Source: Ruminiclostridium cellobioparum DSM 1351 = ATCC 15832 (GTDB lineage: Bacteria; Bacillota; Clostridia; Acetivibrionales; DSM-1351). From it: 64,000 bases of DNA. The position numbers and the translations under genes were made by a program. The notes below the pieces were generated by a model. It was not told the DNA's origin. It saw only the letters and a list, made by a program, of their open reading frames with translations, and ran no database searches. Shown in pieces: positions 25,788 through 34,853 of the stretch (position 1 is the stretch's first letter; every line of letters begins with the position of its first letter). The DNA is taken from contig NZ_KK211294.1 in the NCBI RefSeq assembly GCF_000621505.1, positions 76,804-140,803 on the forward strand, read 5' to 3'.

Positions 25788-25824
25788 AAATGTGTCCGGT
25801 AAACAAGTGCCGGGCACATTTTTT
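25788..25824 (+). terminator. Rho-independent terminator at the end of the island
   Basis: AAATGTGTCCGG pairs with CCGGGCACATTT (one wobble), loop TAAACAAGTG, followed by a T-run. It separates the GH4 gene from cdd. Confidence 0.88.
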
Positions 25825-25977
25825 CAATATTCAGGAATTTGTCCCCGGAATTCCGGCCCATAATAAAAAAAATAATACTAACATTTAAAAAATGCTATAT
25901 AATAGAGATATGCTTTTTTAGCGTGAGAGAAGCGGATTTTCTTACGGTATATGTTTTAAAGCTATATGGAGGAGCAA

Positions 25978-26370
25978 ATGATTACAAATGAGCAATTGAT
26001 TGCATATGCCAGAAAGGCTATGGAAAATGCATATGTACCGTATTCCAAATTCCATGTGGGAGCCGCGCTTCTGACCAAATCAGGCCAGGTTTATACAGGC
26101 TGCAATATAGAGATAGCCTCATTCGGAGCTACCAACTGCGCCGAGAGGACTGCCGTATGGAAGGCTGTATCGGAGGCTGGCCGACTTGAAATTGCCAAGA
26201 TAGCAATAACAAGTGACGAACCGGATTACATATATCCGTGTGGTATATGCAGACAGGTTCTGGCGGAATTCGCCGATGACGAAATGGAAATTATAGCAAC
26301 GAAAAAAAACGGGGAATATAGGACAGTACGCTTTGGGGACATTCTGCCCAATGCATTCAGAAGTTTTTAA
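25978..26370 (+). CDS. cdd: Cytidine deaminase
   Basis: This 130-residue enzyme has the zinc and catalytic signature: Cys54 and Glu56 in NCAERTA, Cys88 and Cys91 in PCGICRQ, and the N-terminal YVPYSKFHVGAAL. It deaminates cytidine and deoxycytidine for pyrimidine salvage. The ATG at 25978 follows GGAGGAG. In Firmicutes cdd normally comes straight after dgkA; here it lies downstream of the catabolic island, with its own AT-rich upstream region containing a TATAAT at 25898-25903. Confidence 0.95.
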   Translation: MITNEQLIAYARKAMENAYVPYSKFHVGAALLTKSGQVYTGCNIEIASFGATNCAERTAVWKAVSEAGRLEIAKIAITSDEPDYIYPCGICRQVLAEFADDEMEIIATKKNGEYRTVRFGDILPNAFRSF

Positions 26371-26386
26371 CATTAAATACATTAAA

Positions 26387-26514
26387 TTAACCCGTTGTGC
26401 CAGTTAAATTGACTTTCAACTTTGCAGTAAAAAGAGTTAGTATGGAAGTACCGGTATAATCAGTAAGAATTTTTTACTTGCAAAATTAATTAACTAACTG
26501 GCACAACGCGTTAA
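26387..26514. mobile_element. Small palindromic element between cdd and era
   Basis: The ends TTAACCCGTTGTGCCAGTTA and its inverted partner differ at one base in 20. Inside, TTTGCAGTAAAAAG is nearly complementary to TTTTTTACTTGCAAA, so the whole 128 bp can fold as one hairpin. There is no T-tract typical of a terminator at the right end. A non-autonomous MITE or REP-like element is the best reading; it could also act as a transcript stabiliser between cdd and era. Confidence 0.6.
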
Positions 26515-26532
26515 ATTATTCATGGAGGATAT

Positions 26533-27429
26533 ATGTCGTTTAAATCGGGTTTTGTATCGGTAATCGGAAGGCCAAATGTGGGAAAATCAACATTGTTGAA
26601 TGCCCTGACAGGACAAAAAATAGCTATAATGTCCGACAAGCCTCAAACCACCAGGAATACCATAAGAGGAGTTATTACAAATGATGAATGCCAGCTTGTA
26701 TTCATAGATACGCCTGGTATTCACAAACCCAGGACCAAGCTGGGTGAATACATGGTAAATGTAGCGTCGGAAACCATGAAAGAGGTGGATTTGATCCTTT
26801 TTCTTACTGAGGCTGCAGCTCTCCCGGGAAACCTGGACATCAGCATAATTGAACAGCTGAAAAAGGTCAACACTCCTGTTTTCCTTATTTTGAACAAGGT
26901 TGATATCACCGGAAAGGACAAGCTTTTCTCAGTAATAGACGGTTACAGCAAGTTGATGGATTTCAAGGCGGTTATTCCAATTTCAGCCCTGAAAAATGAC
27001 GGAACTGATATAATAGTAAGAGAGGCATTAAAATATTTGCCCGAAGGGCCCAGGTTTTTCTCTGAGGATACCCTGACAGACCAGCCTGAAAAGGTTATCG
27101 CCGCTGAAATGATAAGGGAAAAAGTGCTTTTGAACCTGGAGGATGAGGTGCCCCACGGTGTGGGTGTGGAGGTTATGTCCTTTAAAGAGAGAGAGGACGG
27201 TCTTGTCAATATACAGGCAACAATTTATTGTGAAAAGAGCACCCACAAGGGAATAATAATAGGCAAACAGGGTCAGATGCTCAAAAAGATCGGAAGCGCC
27301 GCAAGGTTCGAAATTGAGAGGCTGCTGGATACTAAAATCTTTCTTGAACTCTGGGTAAAGGTCAAGCCCGATTGGCGCAACAACGACAACATGTTGAAAA
27401 ATCTGGGTTACCAAAATAAAAAGAAATAA
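26533..27429 (+). CDS. era: GTPase Era
   Basis: A 298-residue GTPase: G1 GRPNVGKST, G2 region TTRNTIRG, G3 DTPGIHKPR, G4 NKVD, then the C-terminal KH RNA-binding domain with GIIIGKQGQMLKKIG. Era binds 16S rRNA near its 3' end during 30S assembly. The ATG follows GGAGGATAT. It sits in the usual cdd-era-recO order. Confidence 0.97.
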   Translation: MSFKSGFVSVIGRPNVGKSTLLNALTGQKIAIMSDKPQTTRNTIRGVITNDECQLVFIDTPGIHKPRTKLGEYMVNVASETMKEVDLILFLTEAAALPGNLDISIIEQLKKVNTPVFLILNKVDITGKDKLFSVIDGYSKLMDFKAVIPISALKNDGTDIIVREALKYLPEGPRFFSEDTLTDQPEKVIAAEMIREKVLLNLEDEVPHGVGVEVMSFKEREDGLVNIQATIYCEKSTHKGIIIGKQGQMLKKIGSAARFEIERLLDTKIFLELWVKVKPDWRNNDNMLKNLGYQNKKK

Positions 27430-27547
27430 GAGTCAAATAGCCTATCCAGGTATACTCTTTGGTCCATTGAGGGAAAATAACAGTTGCAGACCTCCGGCCA
27501 AAGGGGAGTTCCCGGTATGGATTAAAGCTCGGAGGCCGCAAAGGTAA

Positions 27548-28291
27548 ATGGGTTGTGTAAATTATAAGGGAATAGTTATAAAAGAAGTGAATACCGGTGA
27601 GGCCGACAAGATAGTAACCGTGTTGACTGCTGAGGAGGGAAAGATTTCAGTTGCCGCAAAAAATGCGCGGAGGACAAAAAACTCTTTAAGCAGCGGCACT
27701 CAGCTGCTGTGCTTCAGCGACTACATGCTCTTTAAGGGCAAGGAACTGTACAATATGTCCTGCTGCGAGGTCATCGAGCCGAACTATGAGATAAGAAACG
27801 ATATTTACAAGCTCACTTACAGCTCCCATATACTGGATTTGATCTATGACAATGTGCAGGAGGGAGAGCCCTCGGAAAGTATTCTCAGGCTCCTTTTGAA
27901 CACTCTTTATGTAATTGCCAAGACCGAACGTCCTCTGGAGCTGGTTACAAGGGTTTTCGAACTCCGGCTCATGGCGCTGCTGGGCTATGAACCCCAGGTG
28001 TCAGGCTGCATCAACTGTAATAAAACAGATGATGAAAATATGTATTTTGATCTGGATAACTCGGGTATTGTCTGCGGGGAATGTGTAAACCCCAAGGGCA
28101 GGGTAATACCTCTTCTGCCGGGGACGGTGAAAGCTTTAAAATATATTATGAGAATAAATCCGCAAAAATTATTCAGCTTTTCACTGTCGGAACAGTCAAT
28201 AAAAGAGCTGGGAATAATATCAAGGAAATATATAAAGGAGCATCTGGGAAAGGAATATAACAAGCTTGATTATTTGAAACAATTAATATAA
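27548..28291 (+). CDS. recO: DNA repair protein RecO
   Basis: The 247-residue protein has an N-terminal OB fold (YKGIVIKEVNTGEADKIV start), a helical middle and a C-terminal zinc finger with CINC and CGEC pairs (about residues 151-182). RecO loads RecA together with RecR and anneals strands in recombinational repair. The ATG follows AAAGGT. The 118-base gap from era holds no clear terminator, so they may be cotranscribed. Confidence 0.95.
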   Translation: MGCVNYKGIVIKEVNTGEADKIVTVLTAEEGKISVAAKNARRTKNSLSSGTQLLCFSDYMLFKGKELYNMSCCEVIEPNYEIRNDIYKLTYSSHILDLIYDNVQEGEPSESILRLLLNTLYVIAKTERPLELVTRVFELRLMALLGYEPQVSGCINCNKTDDENMYFDLDNSGIVCGECVNPKGRVIPLLPGTVKALKYIMRINPQKLFSFSLSEQSIKELGIISRKYIKEHLGKEYNKLDYLKQLI

Positions 28292-28318
28292 ATAAATCAT
28301 TAAAATCCGGAGTGGTAT

Positions 28319-29737
28319 ATGAACAATATAGGCTCTACCATCACTATAATAGTTATTGCAATAAATATTGTATTCATTATCACGGCTGTTTTCTTTGAAC
28401 GTAAAAAACCGGTCCAGGCCTTAAGCTGGGTTATTACCCTGTCTTTACTGCCTCTGATAGGTTTTTTTCTATATTTGCTTTTGGGGAGAAAATCCTATAA
28501 GCAGTACAGTCATAAAGTATTCAAGAATTCAAACAAAATTCCTTATGGCAGGGAGATCAGAGTGCCGGAATATTCCGGTGAGCAGATGAAACAGCTGATG
28601 AGACTGAATGCAGCCACCTCACAAAGTCCCTATACGGATAATAATGAAGTGGTGATCTTCACAAGTGCACAGGATAAATACAGCCAACTGTTCAAAGACC
28701 TGGAGGAAGCCAGGGAATCCATACATCTGCTGTATTTCATACTCCAGAACGACAATATCGGCAGGAAACTGATAGAGCTGCTTGCCAAAAAGGCAAAGGA
28801 AGGGCTTGAGGTCCGGGTGCTGTTTGACCATGGCTCAAACCTGTTAATGCCGTTTAAGGCCTACTCACCCATTGTGGAAAACGGCGGTGAAGTATATACC
28901 TATTTCTCCAATACCATCAGCAATTACTTGAAGGTGAATTTCAGAAACCACCGCAAAATTGTGGTAATAGACAGCAGGATCGGCTACACCGGAGGAATAA
29001 ACATTGGGGACGAATACCTGGGTTATCACAGGAAAATAAAGCCCTGGAGGGATACTCACCTGAAGATGACGGGGAGCAGCGTATTGGATCTGCAGCTCAG
29101 ATTTATCGAGGATTGGTTATATGCGTCAAAACAGCCTTCCGAAAGGTTTGATACCAGCAGGTACTTTCCGGAAACAGTCAACGAAAAAGGGAAAACCGGA
29201 ATACAGATAGTTTCCAGCGGACCTGATACGGGGGGAGAGGAAATAAAAAGGGGCCTGCTGAAAATGATCAGTTCTGCAAAGCAGAGCATTTTTATACAGA
29301 CACCTTATTTTGTACCTGATGCAACCTTTCTGGAAGCACTTCAGGATGCGGCCCTGTCAGGTGTGGAAGTGGTAATTCAGATCCCCGGAGTTCCCGACAA
29401 AAACTATGTTTACAAGGCTACTATGTCATATGTGGCAGATGTTATGGATTATGGGATAAAAGTTTATTTATACCCCGGCTTTTTACATGCAAAAATGATG
29501 GTAGTGGATGATTTCTGCTCTGCCATAGGGACGGCAAATATTGATATGAGAAGTTTTTCTCTCAATTTTGAAATTGATGCCTTTATGTACGGCGAAGAAA
29601 TATCCCGCAGGTGTATAAAGATTTTCAAAGATGATTTGAAGATTTGCAGTCTGCTGACCAAGGAGGAATTCCAGGAAAGAAGTGTTTTCTCAAGAATTCA
29701 GGAAAGTGTATTCAGATTGTTTTCACCAATTCTTTAA
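28319..29737 (+). CDS. cls: Cardiolipin synthase
   Basis: The 472-residue protein has two N-terminal membrane segments (about 5-25 and 35-55) and two phospholipase D motifs: HRKIVVID near residue 211 with a following GGINIGDEY, and HAKMMVVDD near residue 389 with GTANIDMRSF. This is the bacterial Cls architecture and typical length. It condenses phosphatidylglycerol into cardiolipin. The ATG follows CCGGAGTGG. It is probably a separate unit after recO. Confidence 0.94.
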   Translation: MNNIGSTITIIVIAINIVFIITAVFFERKKPVQALSWVITLSLLPLIGFFLYLLLGRKSYKQYSHKVFKNSNKIPYGREIRVPEYSGEQMKQLMRLNAATSQSPYTDNNEVVIFTSAQDKYSQLFKDLEEARESIHLLYFILQNDNIGRKLIELLAKKAKEGLEVRVLFDHGSNLLMPFKAYSPIVENGGEVYTYFSNTISNYLKVNFRNHRKIVVIDSRIGYTGGINIGDEYLGYHRKIKPWRDTHLKMTGSSVLDLQLRFIEDWLYASKQPSERFDTSRYFPETVNEKGKTGIQIVSSGPDTGGEEIKRGLLKMISSAKQSIFIQTPYFVPDATFLEALQDAALSGVEVVIQIPGVPDKNYVYKATMSYVADVMDYGIKVYLYPGFLHAKMMVVDDFCSAIGTANIDMRSFSLNFEIDAFMYGEEISRRCIKIFKDDLKICSLLTKEEFQERSVFSRIQESVFRLFSPIL

Positions 29738-29792
29738 AATATCCCGATGTTCCTTCCATATTATTTAAAAAAGAATATTTTGTAATATTTTT

Positions 29793-29827
29793 TATAGTTT
29801 ATTGTCTTACCATCTCTAATAAACTAT
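29793..29827. repeat. AT-rich perfect inverted repeat after cls
   Basis: TATAGTTTATT (29793-29803) and AATAAACTATA (29817-29827) are perfect 11-bp complements separated by 13 bases. It lies between the cls stop and the HD gene and could be a weak terminator or an operator for the HD gene. Confidence 0.5.
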
Positions 29828-29851
29828 AATTGATAGAAAATGGAGGCTGAT

Positions 29852-30334
29852 ATGACAGAAGAAATTATCAAGGAAATGATATTATATTTCAATAAAGATG
29901 TAAGGCGTATAAATCACGCTCTGAAGGTATATGCTTTCTGCGCCGCCATTGCAGACCTTGAAAAGCTTGATGATAAAAACAGGCTGATAGTAAAGCTTTC
30001 AGGCATATTGCATGATATTGGCATCAAGGAAGCCGAGAGGAAGTACAATTCTTCTGCGGGGCCATACCAGGAAAAGGAAGGTCCTGCTATAGCAAAACAG
30101 ATCATGGAGAAATACCCAATCGATACTGAAATAATAGAAAGGGTTTGCCATATAGTAGGGCATCATCATAGCTACGGTAAAATTGACGGACCTGATTTTC
30201 AGATACTGGTTGAAGCGGATTTCCTCGTCAACATCTATGAGGATGAAATGGATGGGCAGGCCGTAGCTTCAATAAGAAGCAAGTATTTTAAGACTAAAGC
30301 CGCTGTGGAATTACTGGATACAATGTATCTTTAG
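29852..30334 (+). CDS. Small HD-domain hydrolase
   Basis: A 160-residue single-domain HD protein. INHALKVYAF supplies the first His, LSGILHDIGIKEAE the HD pair, and HIVGHHHSYG and VEADFLVN the later His and Asp ligands. It resembles small metal-dependent phosphohydrolases of the YfbR/HDIG type; the substrate is unknown. The ATG at 29852 follows GGAGG. It lies upstream of an ABC exporter pair, from which it is separated by 64 bases. Confidence 0.8.
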   Translation: MTEEIIKEMILYFNKDVRRINHALKVYAFCAAIADLEKLDDKNRLIVKLSGILHDIGIKEAERKYNSSAGPYQEKEGPAIAKQIMEKYPIDTEIIERVCHIVGHHHSYGKIDGPDFQILVEADFLVNIYEDEMDGQAVASIRSKYFKTKAAVELLDTMYL

Positions 30335-30398
30335 TCATAGGTATATAAATTTAGGCAATATATGCAGTTAAATCAACACAACAGAAGGAGTTTTAATT

Positions 30399-32183
30399 TT
30401 GTTCAGACTGGTTAAATACTTGAAACCATATATCAAACAGGTCACGCTGGGACCGGCTTTCAAGCTGCTGGAGGCCATCCTGGAACTGTTGATTCCCTTA
30501 TTAATGGCCAAGCTGATAGATAATGGTGTTAAAGCAAATAATTCTTCATACATTTACATGATGGGCGGTCTAATGCTGCTCACTGCCGTTATCGGGGCAG
30601 GATCGGCATTTATTTGCCAGTATTATGCGTCAATAGCTTCACAGGGTTTTGGCACAACAATGAGAAATCTATTATTTAAAAAAATACAGGGCTTCTCCTT
30701 CAATGAAATCGATAAAATAGGGACACCGTCGCTAATAAACAGAATTACAAGTGATGTGAACCAATTGCAATTTGCCGTTGCAATGCTTATAAGGCTTGTT
30801 ATCCGGGTACCCTTCCTGTGCATAGGCGGGGTGGTGATGGCAATGATAATCAATGTAAGACTGTCTCTGGTACTGTTGATTGTAATGCCTCTTTTTGCAG
30901 CATTTCTCTACATAGTCATGTCCAGAAGCATCCCAATGTACAAATCAGTACAGAAAAAACTGGATACCCTTTCAACGGTTATACGGGAAAACCTGTCGGG
31001 GGCAAGGGTGGTCCGGGCTTTTGCCAGATTGGACAAGGAGAGGGAACGTTTTATTAAAAGCAACAGGGAATATGCCGATAATTCCGTCAGGGTAGGACGG
31101 ATTTCGGCACTGCTCAATCCGGCGACAACAGTCATTATTAACCTTGGAGTTGCTGCAATACTCTGGTTCGGAGGCTATCAGGTCTATGAGGGCAGTATGT
31201 CCCAGGGGGAAATAATAGCTTATATAAACTATGTAAACATGATCTTATCGGCGCTGATAGTTCTGGCAAATCTCGTGATCACCTTCACAAAGGCAGCTGC
31301 GTCGGCAGCCAGGGTCAATGAACTGCTTGATCTGGAACCGTCAATCTCCGATCCCGCCGAAGAACAACTAAAATCAATGGACCAACTCACTGATTTATCG
31401 GGAGAGAGTAACTCAACTGAAAAAGCAGAGGAACCGGTAGTAGAATTTAAAAACGTCAGCTTCTCTTATGAAGGGTCGGCGGAAAATGTGCTGCAGAATA
31501 TTTCCTTTAAGATATACAAAGGCCAGGTTACCGGGATAATCGGTTCTACGGGGGCGGGTAAAACAACTCTTATCAACCTGATAGCACGTTTTTATGATAC
31601 CACGGGAGGCGCTGTCTGTATAAACGGAACAGATGTAAAAAAGCTGAAGCAAAATGAGCTAAGAAATAAAATCGGGATGGTTCCCCAGAAGTCTGTACTT
31701 TTTTCCGGAACCATAGAGGAAAATCTCAAATGGGGAAAACACGATGCTGCCCCGGATGACATGATTAAGGCCGCAAAGGTGGCTCAGGCCTATGAATTTA
31801 TTGAAAAGAAGCCAGAAGGGTTTAGTACCCAAATAGTGCAGGGAGGAAGAAATTTATCCGGAGGTCAGAAGCAGAGGCTCGCCATAGCCAGGGCTCTGAT
31901 AAAAAAACCTGAAATATTGATACTTGATGACAGTTCCAGTGCACTTGACTACGCAACAGATGCCTCCTTAAGAAGGGAACTGAAGGAAAACCTGACTGAC
32001 ACGACGGTAATAATAGTGACCCAGCGTGTTGCAGCCATACGCAATGCCGAGCTCATAGTAGTAATGGACGAGGGTGAAATAGTGGGAATGGGAAGAAATG
32101 AGGAGCTGCTGGAAAGCTGTGCGGTGTACAGGGAAATTGTGAATTCTCAGGATGAAAGCGGGGTGGCGCCGGATGAAAAGTAA
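30399..32183 (+). CDS. ABC exporter, half-transporter with degenerate Walker B (BmrC/YfiB-like)
   Basis: The 594-residue protein has six membrane segments (about 15-300) and a nucleotide-binding domain (about 345-580) with Walker A GSTGAGKTT, signature LSGGQKQR and Walker B ILILDDSSSALD. The catalytic Glu is Asp511, typical of the inactive site of heterodimeric exporters. The linker of about 40 residues between the two parts is Ser/Glu-rich. Translation begins at a TTG after AAGGAG. The partner follows with an 11-base overlap. Multidrug or lipid export is likely; the substrate is unknown. Confidence 0.9.
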   Translation: MFRLVKYLKPYIKQVTLGPAFKLLEAILELLIPLLMAKLIDNGVKANNSSYIYMMGGLMLLTAVIGAGSAFICQYYASIASQGFGTTMRNLLFKKIQGFSFNEIDKIGTPSLINRITSDVNQLQFAVAMLIRLVIRVPFLCIGGVVMAMIINVRLSLVLLIVMPLFAAFLYIVMSRSIPMYKSVQKKLDTLSTVIRENLSGARVVRAFARLDKERERFIKSNREYADNSVRVGRISALLNPATTVIINLGVAAILWFGGYQVYEGSMSQGEIIAYINYVNMILSALIVLANLVITFTKAAASAARVNELLDLEPSISDPAEEQLKSMDQLTDLSGESNSTEKAEEPVVEFKNVSFSYEGSAENVLQNISFKIYKGQVTGIIGSTGAGKTTLINLIARFYDTTGGAVCINGTDVKKLKQNELRNKIGMVPQKSVLFSGTIEENLKWGKHDAAPDDMIKAAKVAQAYEFIEKKPEGFSTQIVQGGRNLSGGQKQRLAIARALIKKPEILILDDSSSALDYATDASLRRELKENLTDTTVIIVTQRVAAIRNAELIVVMDEGEIVGMGRNEELLESCAVYREIVNSQDESGVAPDEK

Positions 32184-33912
32184 TGTTGTAAAGCGTCTGC
32201 TGAAATACATCGGAAAACACAGGCGGTTTGTGCTGGGCGCCTTGCTGTGTGCCGTGTTCAGCAATATACTTATGATAGCGGGACCTTTTATAATAGGTAA
32301 GGGTGTTGATAATATCGTTGGAAAGGGACAGGTGGATTTCAAGCAAATATTAAATATAGTTGTTATAATAATAATACTTTACCTGGTCAGTGCGGTTTTT
32401 CAATGGAGCCTGCAGGTGCTTACCAGCAAGCTGGCCAACAGAACGGTTGAAGGGCTGAGGAACGATGTATTCACACACATAACCAAAATGCCCCTGGAGT
32501 ATTATGACAGGAATGCACACGGTGATATAATGGCCCGGCTTACAAGTGATATGGAATATATATCGGAGGGCATTTTCCAGTCGGTCACCCAATTTGTGAC
32601 AGGTATTATCTCAATAGCCGGTTCACTTGTTTTTATGTTTATTCTCAATCCCTTTATAACACTGGTTGTTATAGTTATGACTCCGATTACATTCTTTATA
32701 GCATCATTTATTACAAAGCGTTCGTCAAGGCTCTTCAAGGAGCAATCCAGGCTTAACGGTGAGCTGAATGGCTTTGTGGAGGAGATGGTGGGCAGTCAGA
32801 AGGTGGTTAAAGCCTTTAATTACGAAGACCGTGCCCGGGAAAAATTTGAGGAAATCAACGGCAGGCTGTACAAGGCGGGCAGGTGGGCCCAGTTTTATTC
32901 ATCACTTGTAAATCCTTCAACACGTCTCGTGAACAATATAACGTATGTATTGCTGGGACTTACAGGAGGGATAGCAGCTATTGCGGGAAGACTGAGTGTG
33001 GGATATATTTCAAGTTTTTTAACCTATTCAACCTACTTCTCCCAGCCGATAAATAATATAACAAGTGTTACAACCCAGCTGCAAACTGCCGCTGCTTCGG
33101 CGCAAAGAGTATTTGCAGTGCTGGACAGTGAACCCGAGAAGCCGGAAGCACAGGGGCTTGTGGAATTTACAAGTTCTGAAGGAAAGGTGAGCTTTGACAA
33201 GGTGGATTTCTCATATAATCCTGAAACCCGGCTTATAAAAGATTTCAGTCTTAATGTAAAACCCGGCACCAGAATTGCTATTGTAGGACCTACAGGAGCG
33301 GGCAAAACTACTTTGGTAAATTTATTGATGAGGTTTTACGAGGTAGATAGTGGGAATATATATATAGATGACATTAACAGCAGGGAGATGACAAAGGACA
33401 GCCTCAGAAAATCTTTTGGGATGGTATTGCAGGAAACCTGGCTGTTTAGCGGAACCATCAGGGAAAATATTGCATATGGCAAACCCGACGCCACCGATGA
33501 AGAAATAATTGCCGCTGCAAAATCGTCAAACGCCCACAGCTTTATAAAAAGGCTTCCGGCGGGCTACAATACCATGGTTGCCGAAGGCGGGGGAAATTTG
33601 TCCCAGGGACAGCGGCAGCTATTGACAATTGCACGGGTAATGCTTATAATTCCACCAATGCTGATTCTTGATGAAGCAACCAGCAGTGTGGACACCAGAA
33701 CTGAAATAAAGATTCAGAATGCCTTTAATAAATTGATGGAGGGCAGGACAAGTTTCATAATAGCACACAGGCTTTCCACCATCAGGGAGGCCGACCTGAT
33801 ACTGGTATTGAATAACGGGCAGATAGTAGAACAGGGAAATCATGAACAGTTATTGGAAAAGAGCGGTTTTTACAGTAAACTGTATTACAGCCAATACGAA
33901 AATGAGGATTGA
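32173..33912 (+). CDS. ABC exporter, half-transporter with competent ATP site (BmrD/YfiC-like)
   Basis: The 579-residue partner has six membrane segments (about 17-300) and a nucleotide-binding domain with Walker A GPTGAGKTT, signature LSQGQRQL and Walker B LILDEATSSVD, keeping the catalytic Glu501. Its altered signature (LSQGQ instead of LSGGQ) faces the degenerate Walker B of the partner, so the heterodimer has one working and one inactive ATP site, as in BmrCD and TM287/288. The ATG at 32173 lies inside the end of the first gene. Confidence 0.9.
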   Translation: MKSNVVKRLLKYIGKHRRFVLGALLCAVFSNILMIAGPFIIGKGVDNIVGKGQVDFKQILNIVVIIIILYLVSAVFQWSLQVLTSKLANRTVEGLRNDVFTHITKMPLEYYDRNAHGDIMARLTSDMEYISEGIFQSVTQFVTGIISIAGSLVFMFILNPFITLVVIVMTPITFFIASFITKRSSRLFKEQSRLNGELNGFVEEMVGSQKVVKAFNYEDRAREKFEEINGRLYKAGRWAQFYSSLVNPSTRLVNNITYVLLGLTGGIAAIAGRLSVGYISSFLTYSTYFSQPINNITSVTTQLQTAAASAQRVFAVLDSEPEKPEAQGLVEFTSSEGKVSFDKVDFSYNPETRLIKDFSLNVKPGTRIAIVGPTGAGKTTLVNLLMRFYEVDSGNIYIDDINSREMTKDSLRKSFGMVLQETWLFSGTIRENIAYGKPDATDEEIIAAAKSSNAHSFIKRLPAGYNTMVAEGGGNLSQGQRQLLTIARVMLIIPPMLILDEATSSVDTRTEIKIQNAFNKLMEGRTSFIIAHRLSTIREADLILVLNNGQIVEQGNHEQLLEKSGFYSKLYYSQYENED

Positions 33913-33950
33913 CATTTTTATTCAACTGCCCATATAAAATTTCATAACTG

Positions 33951-33996
33951 TTTTGTGGCCGCTGTGCGGCTCAAAGCCATAATACGGCTTAGGAGG
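33951..33996 (+). promoter_or_regulatory. Double-hairpin leader with embedded ribosome binding site, copy 1
   Basis: TTTTGTGGCCGC-TG-TGCGGCTC forms one hairpin (GCCGC/GCGGC) and AAGCC-ATAATAC-GGCTT a second, directly followed by AGGAGG and the ATG at 34003. Nearly the same 45 bases occur at 53027-53071 before an unrelated gene. The close link to the ribosome binding site suggests translational control. Confidence 0.6.
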
Positions 33997-34002
33997 TCAA
34001 AT

Positions 34003-34800
34003 ATGGAAAACATATATGAAGATTATAGAGCTCAGAAAAGATTATTGATGGAAGCCCTTGTGGAAAGGGATTATATGGAGATATATGAATCGAATATATT
34101 GAAAAATGATTTTATTCTTAAGCTGGGAGAACCCAGATATGAGCTTCACAGGCTTGAGCTTACCATTGCCAGGACTAAGCTGAAGCTTGAAATGATGCAG
34201 ACCTGCATACATTTTCAGATACCCATTGATCCGGGGCATATTGACAGGACCCTTGAAAAGGAATTTGAAAAGCATTTTAACATGCTTAAAATAATGAAGA
34301 GAGAAATCGACAACGTCCATAACATGGATGGAGAAAATGAGTCTCTTGCCGCTGCTGCCAGGGAATTGAAGGATTTATACCTTTCGATAGCAGACAGGGT
34401 ACATCCGGAGCTTATTGTCTCTTCCGACAAAAAAACCAACAGGATATGGAAGGCGGCAAAAGCCGCATATGAAAAAAAAGACGCGGCTAAACTTAAAAGG
34501 CTGCAGAAGAGAGTTTTGACCGAGTTTCAAAGTATCCCCGAACCTCAGGAGGAGCCGCCCAGGAATATGAAAAAAGTTGTGAGGCAGATGAAAACCAGGA
34601 CAAAGAGCGTACTTGCCGAAATTGACAATCTTAAGAAGCAGTTTCCTTTTAACGAGGCTAAATTGCTTGGGGATGACGATGCGGTGGAGAAGTTCAGAAA
34701 AGACATATCTATCGATATACAAATTGCAAAAGAGCTTCTGGATAAACTGGAAAAGCAGATACTTGAGAAATTGCCTCCCATAAGTGATTTGTTGAATTAA
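34003..34800 (+). CDS. Unrecognised Lys/Glu-rich helical protein
   Basis: I do not recognise a family in this 265-residue protein. It is highly charged, predicted almost wholly alpha-helical with coiled-coil stretches, and has no signal peptide or membrane segment. A middle segment ADRVHPELIVSSDKKTNRIWKAAKAAY resembles the short J-domain-like or DnaJ-associated helices seen in some cytoplasmic proteins, but no HPD motif is present. The ATG at 34003 follows TAGGAGG of the double-hairpin leader. A bidirectional terminator follows the stop. A cytosolic scaffold or adaptor role is possible; nothing more can be supported. Confidence 0.7.
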   Translation: MENIYEDYRAQKRLLMEALVERDYMEIYESNILKNDFILKLGEPRYELHRLELTIARTKLKLEMMQTCIHFQIPIDPGHIDRTLEKEFEKHFNMLKIMKREIDNVHNMDGENESLAAAARELKDLYLSIADRVHPELIVSSDKKTNRIWKAAKAAYEKKDAAKLKRLQKRVLTEFQSIPEPQEEPPRNMKKVVRQMKTRTKSVLAEIDNLKKQFPFNEAKLLGDDDAVEKFRKDISIDIQIAKELLDKLEKQILEKLPPISDLLN

Positions 34801-34816
34801 ATATCAGAAATATTAT

Positions 34817-34843
34817 AAACCGGACCCCAAAGAGGTCCGGTTT
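34817..34843. terminator. Bidirectional terminator between convergent genes
   Basis: AAACCGGACC and GGTCCGGTTT form a perfect 10-bp stem with the loop CCAAAGA. It serves the helical-protein gene (plus) and the AraC gene (minus). Confidence 0.88.
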
Positions 34844-34853
34844 AAATTACACC

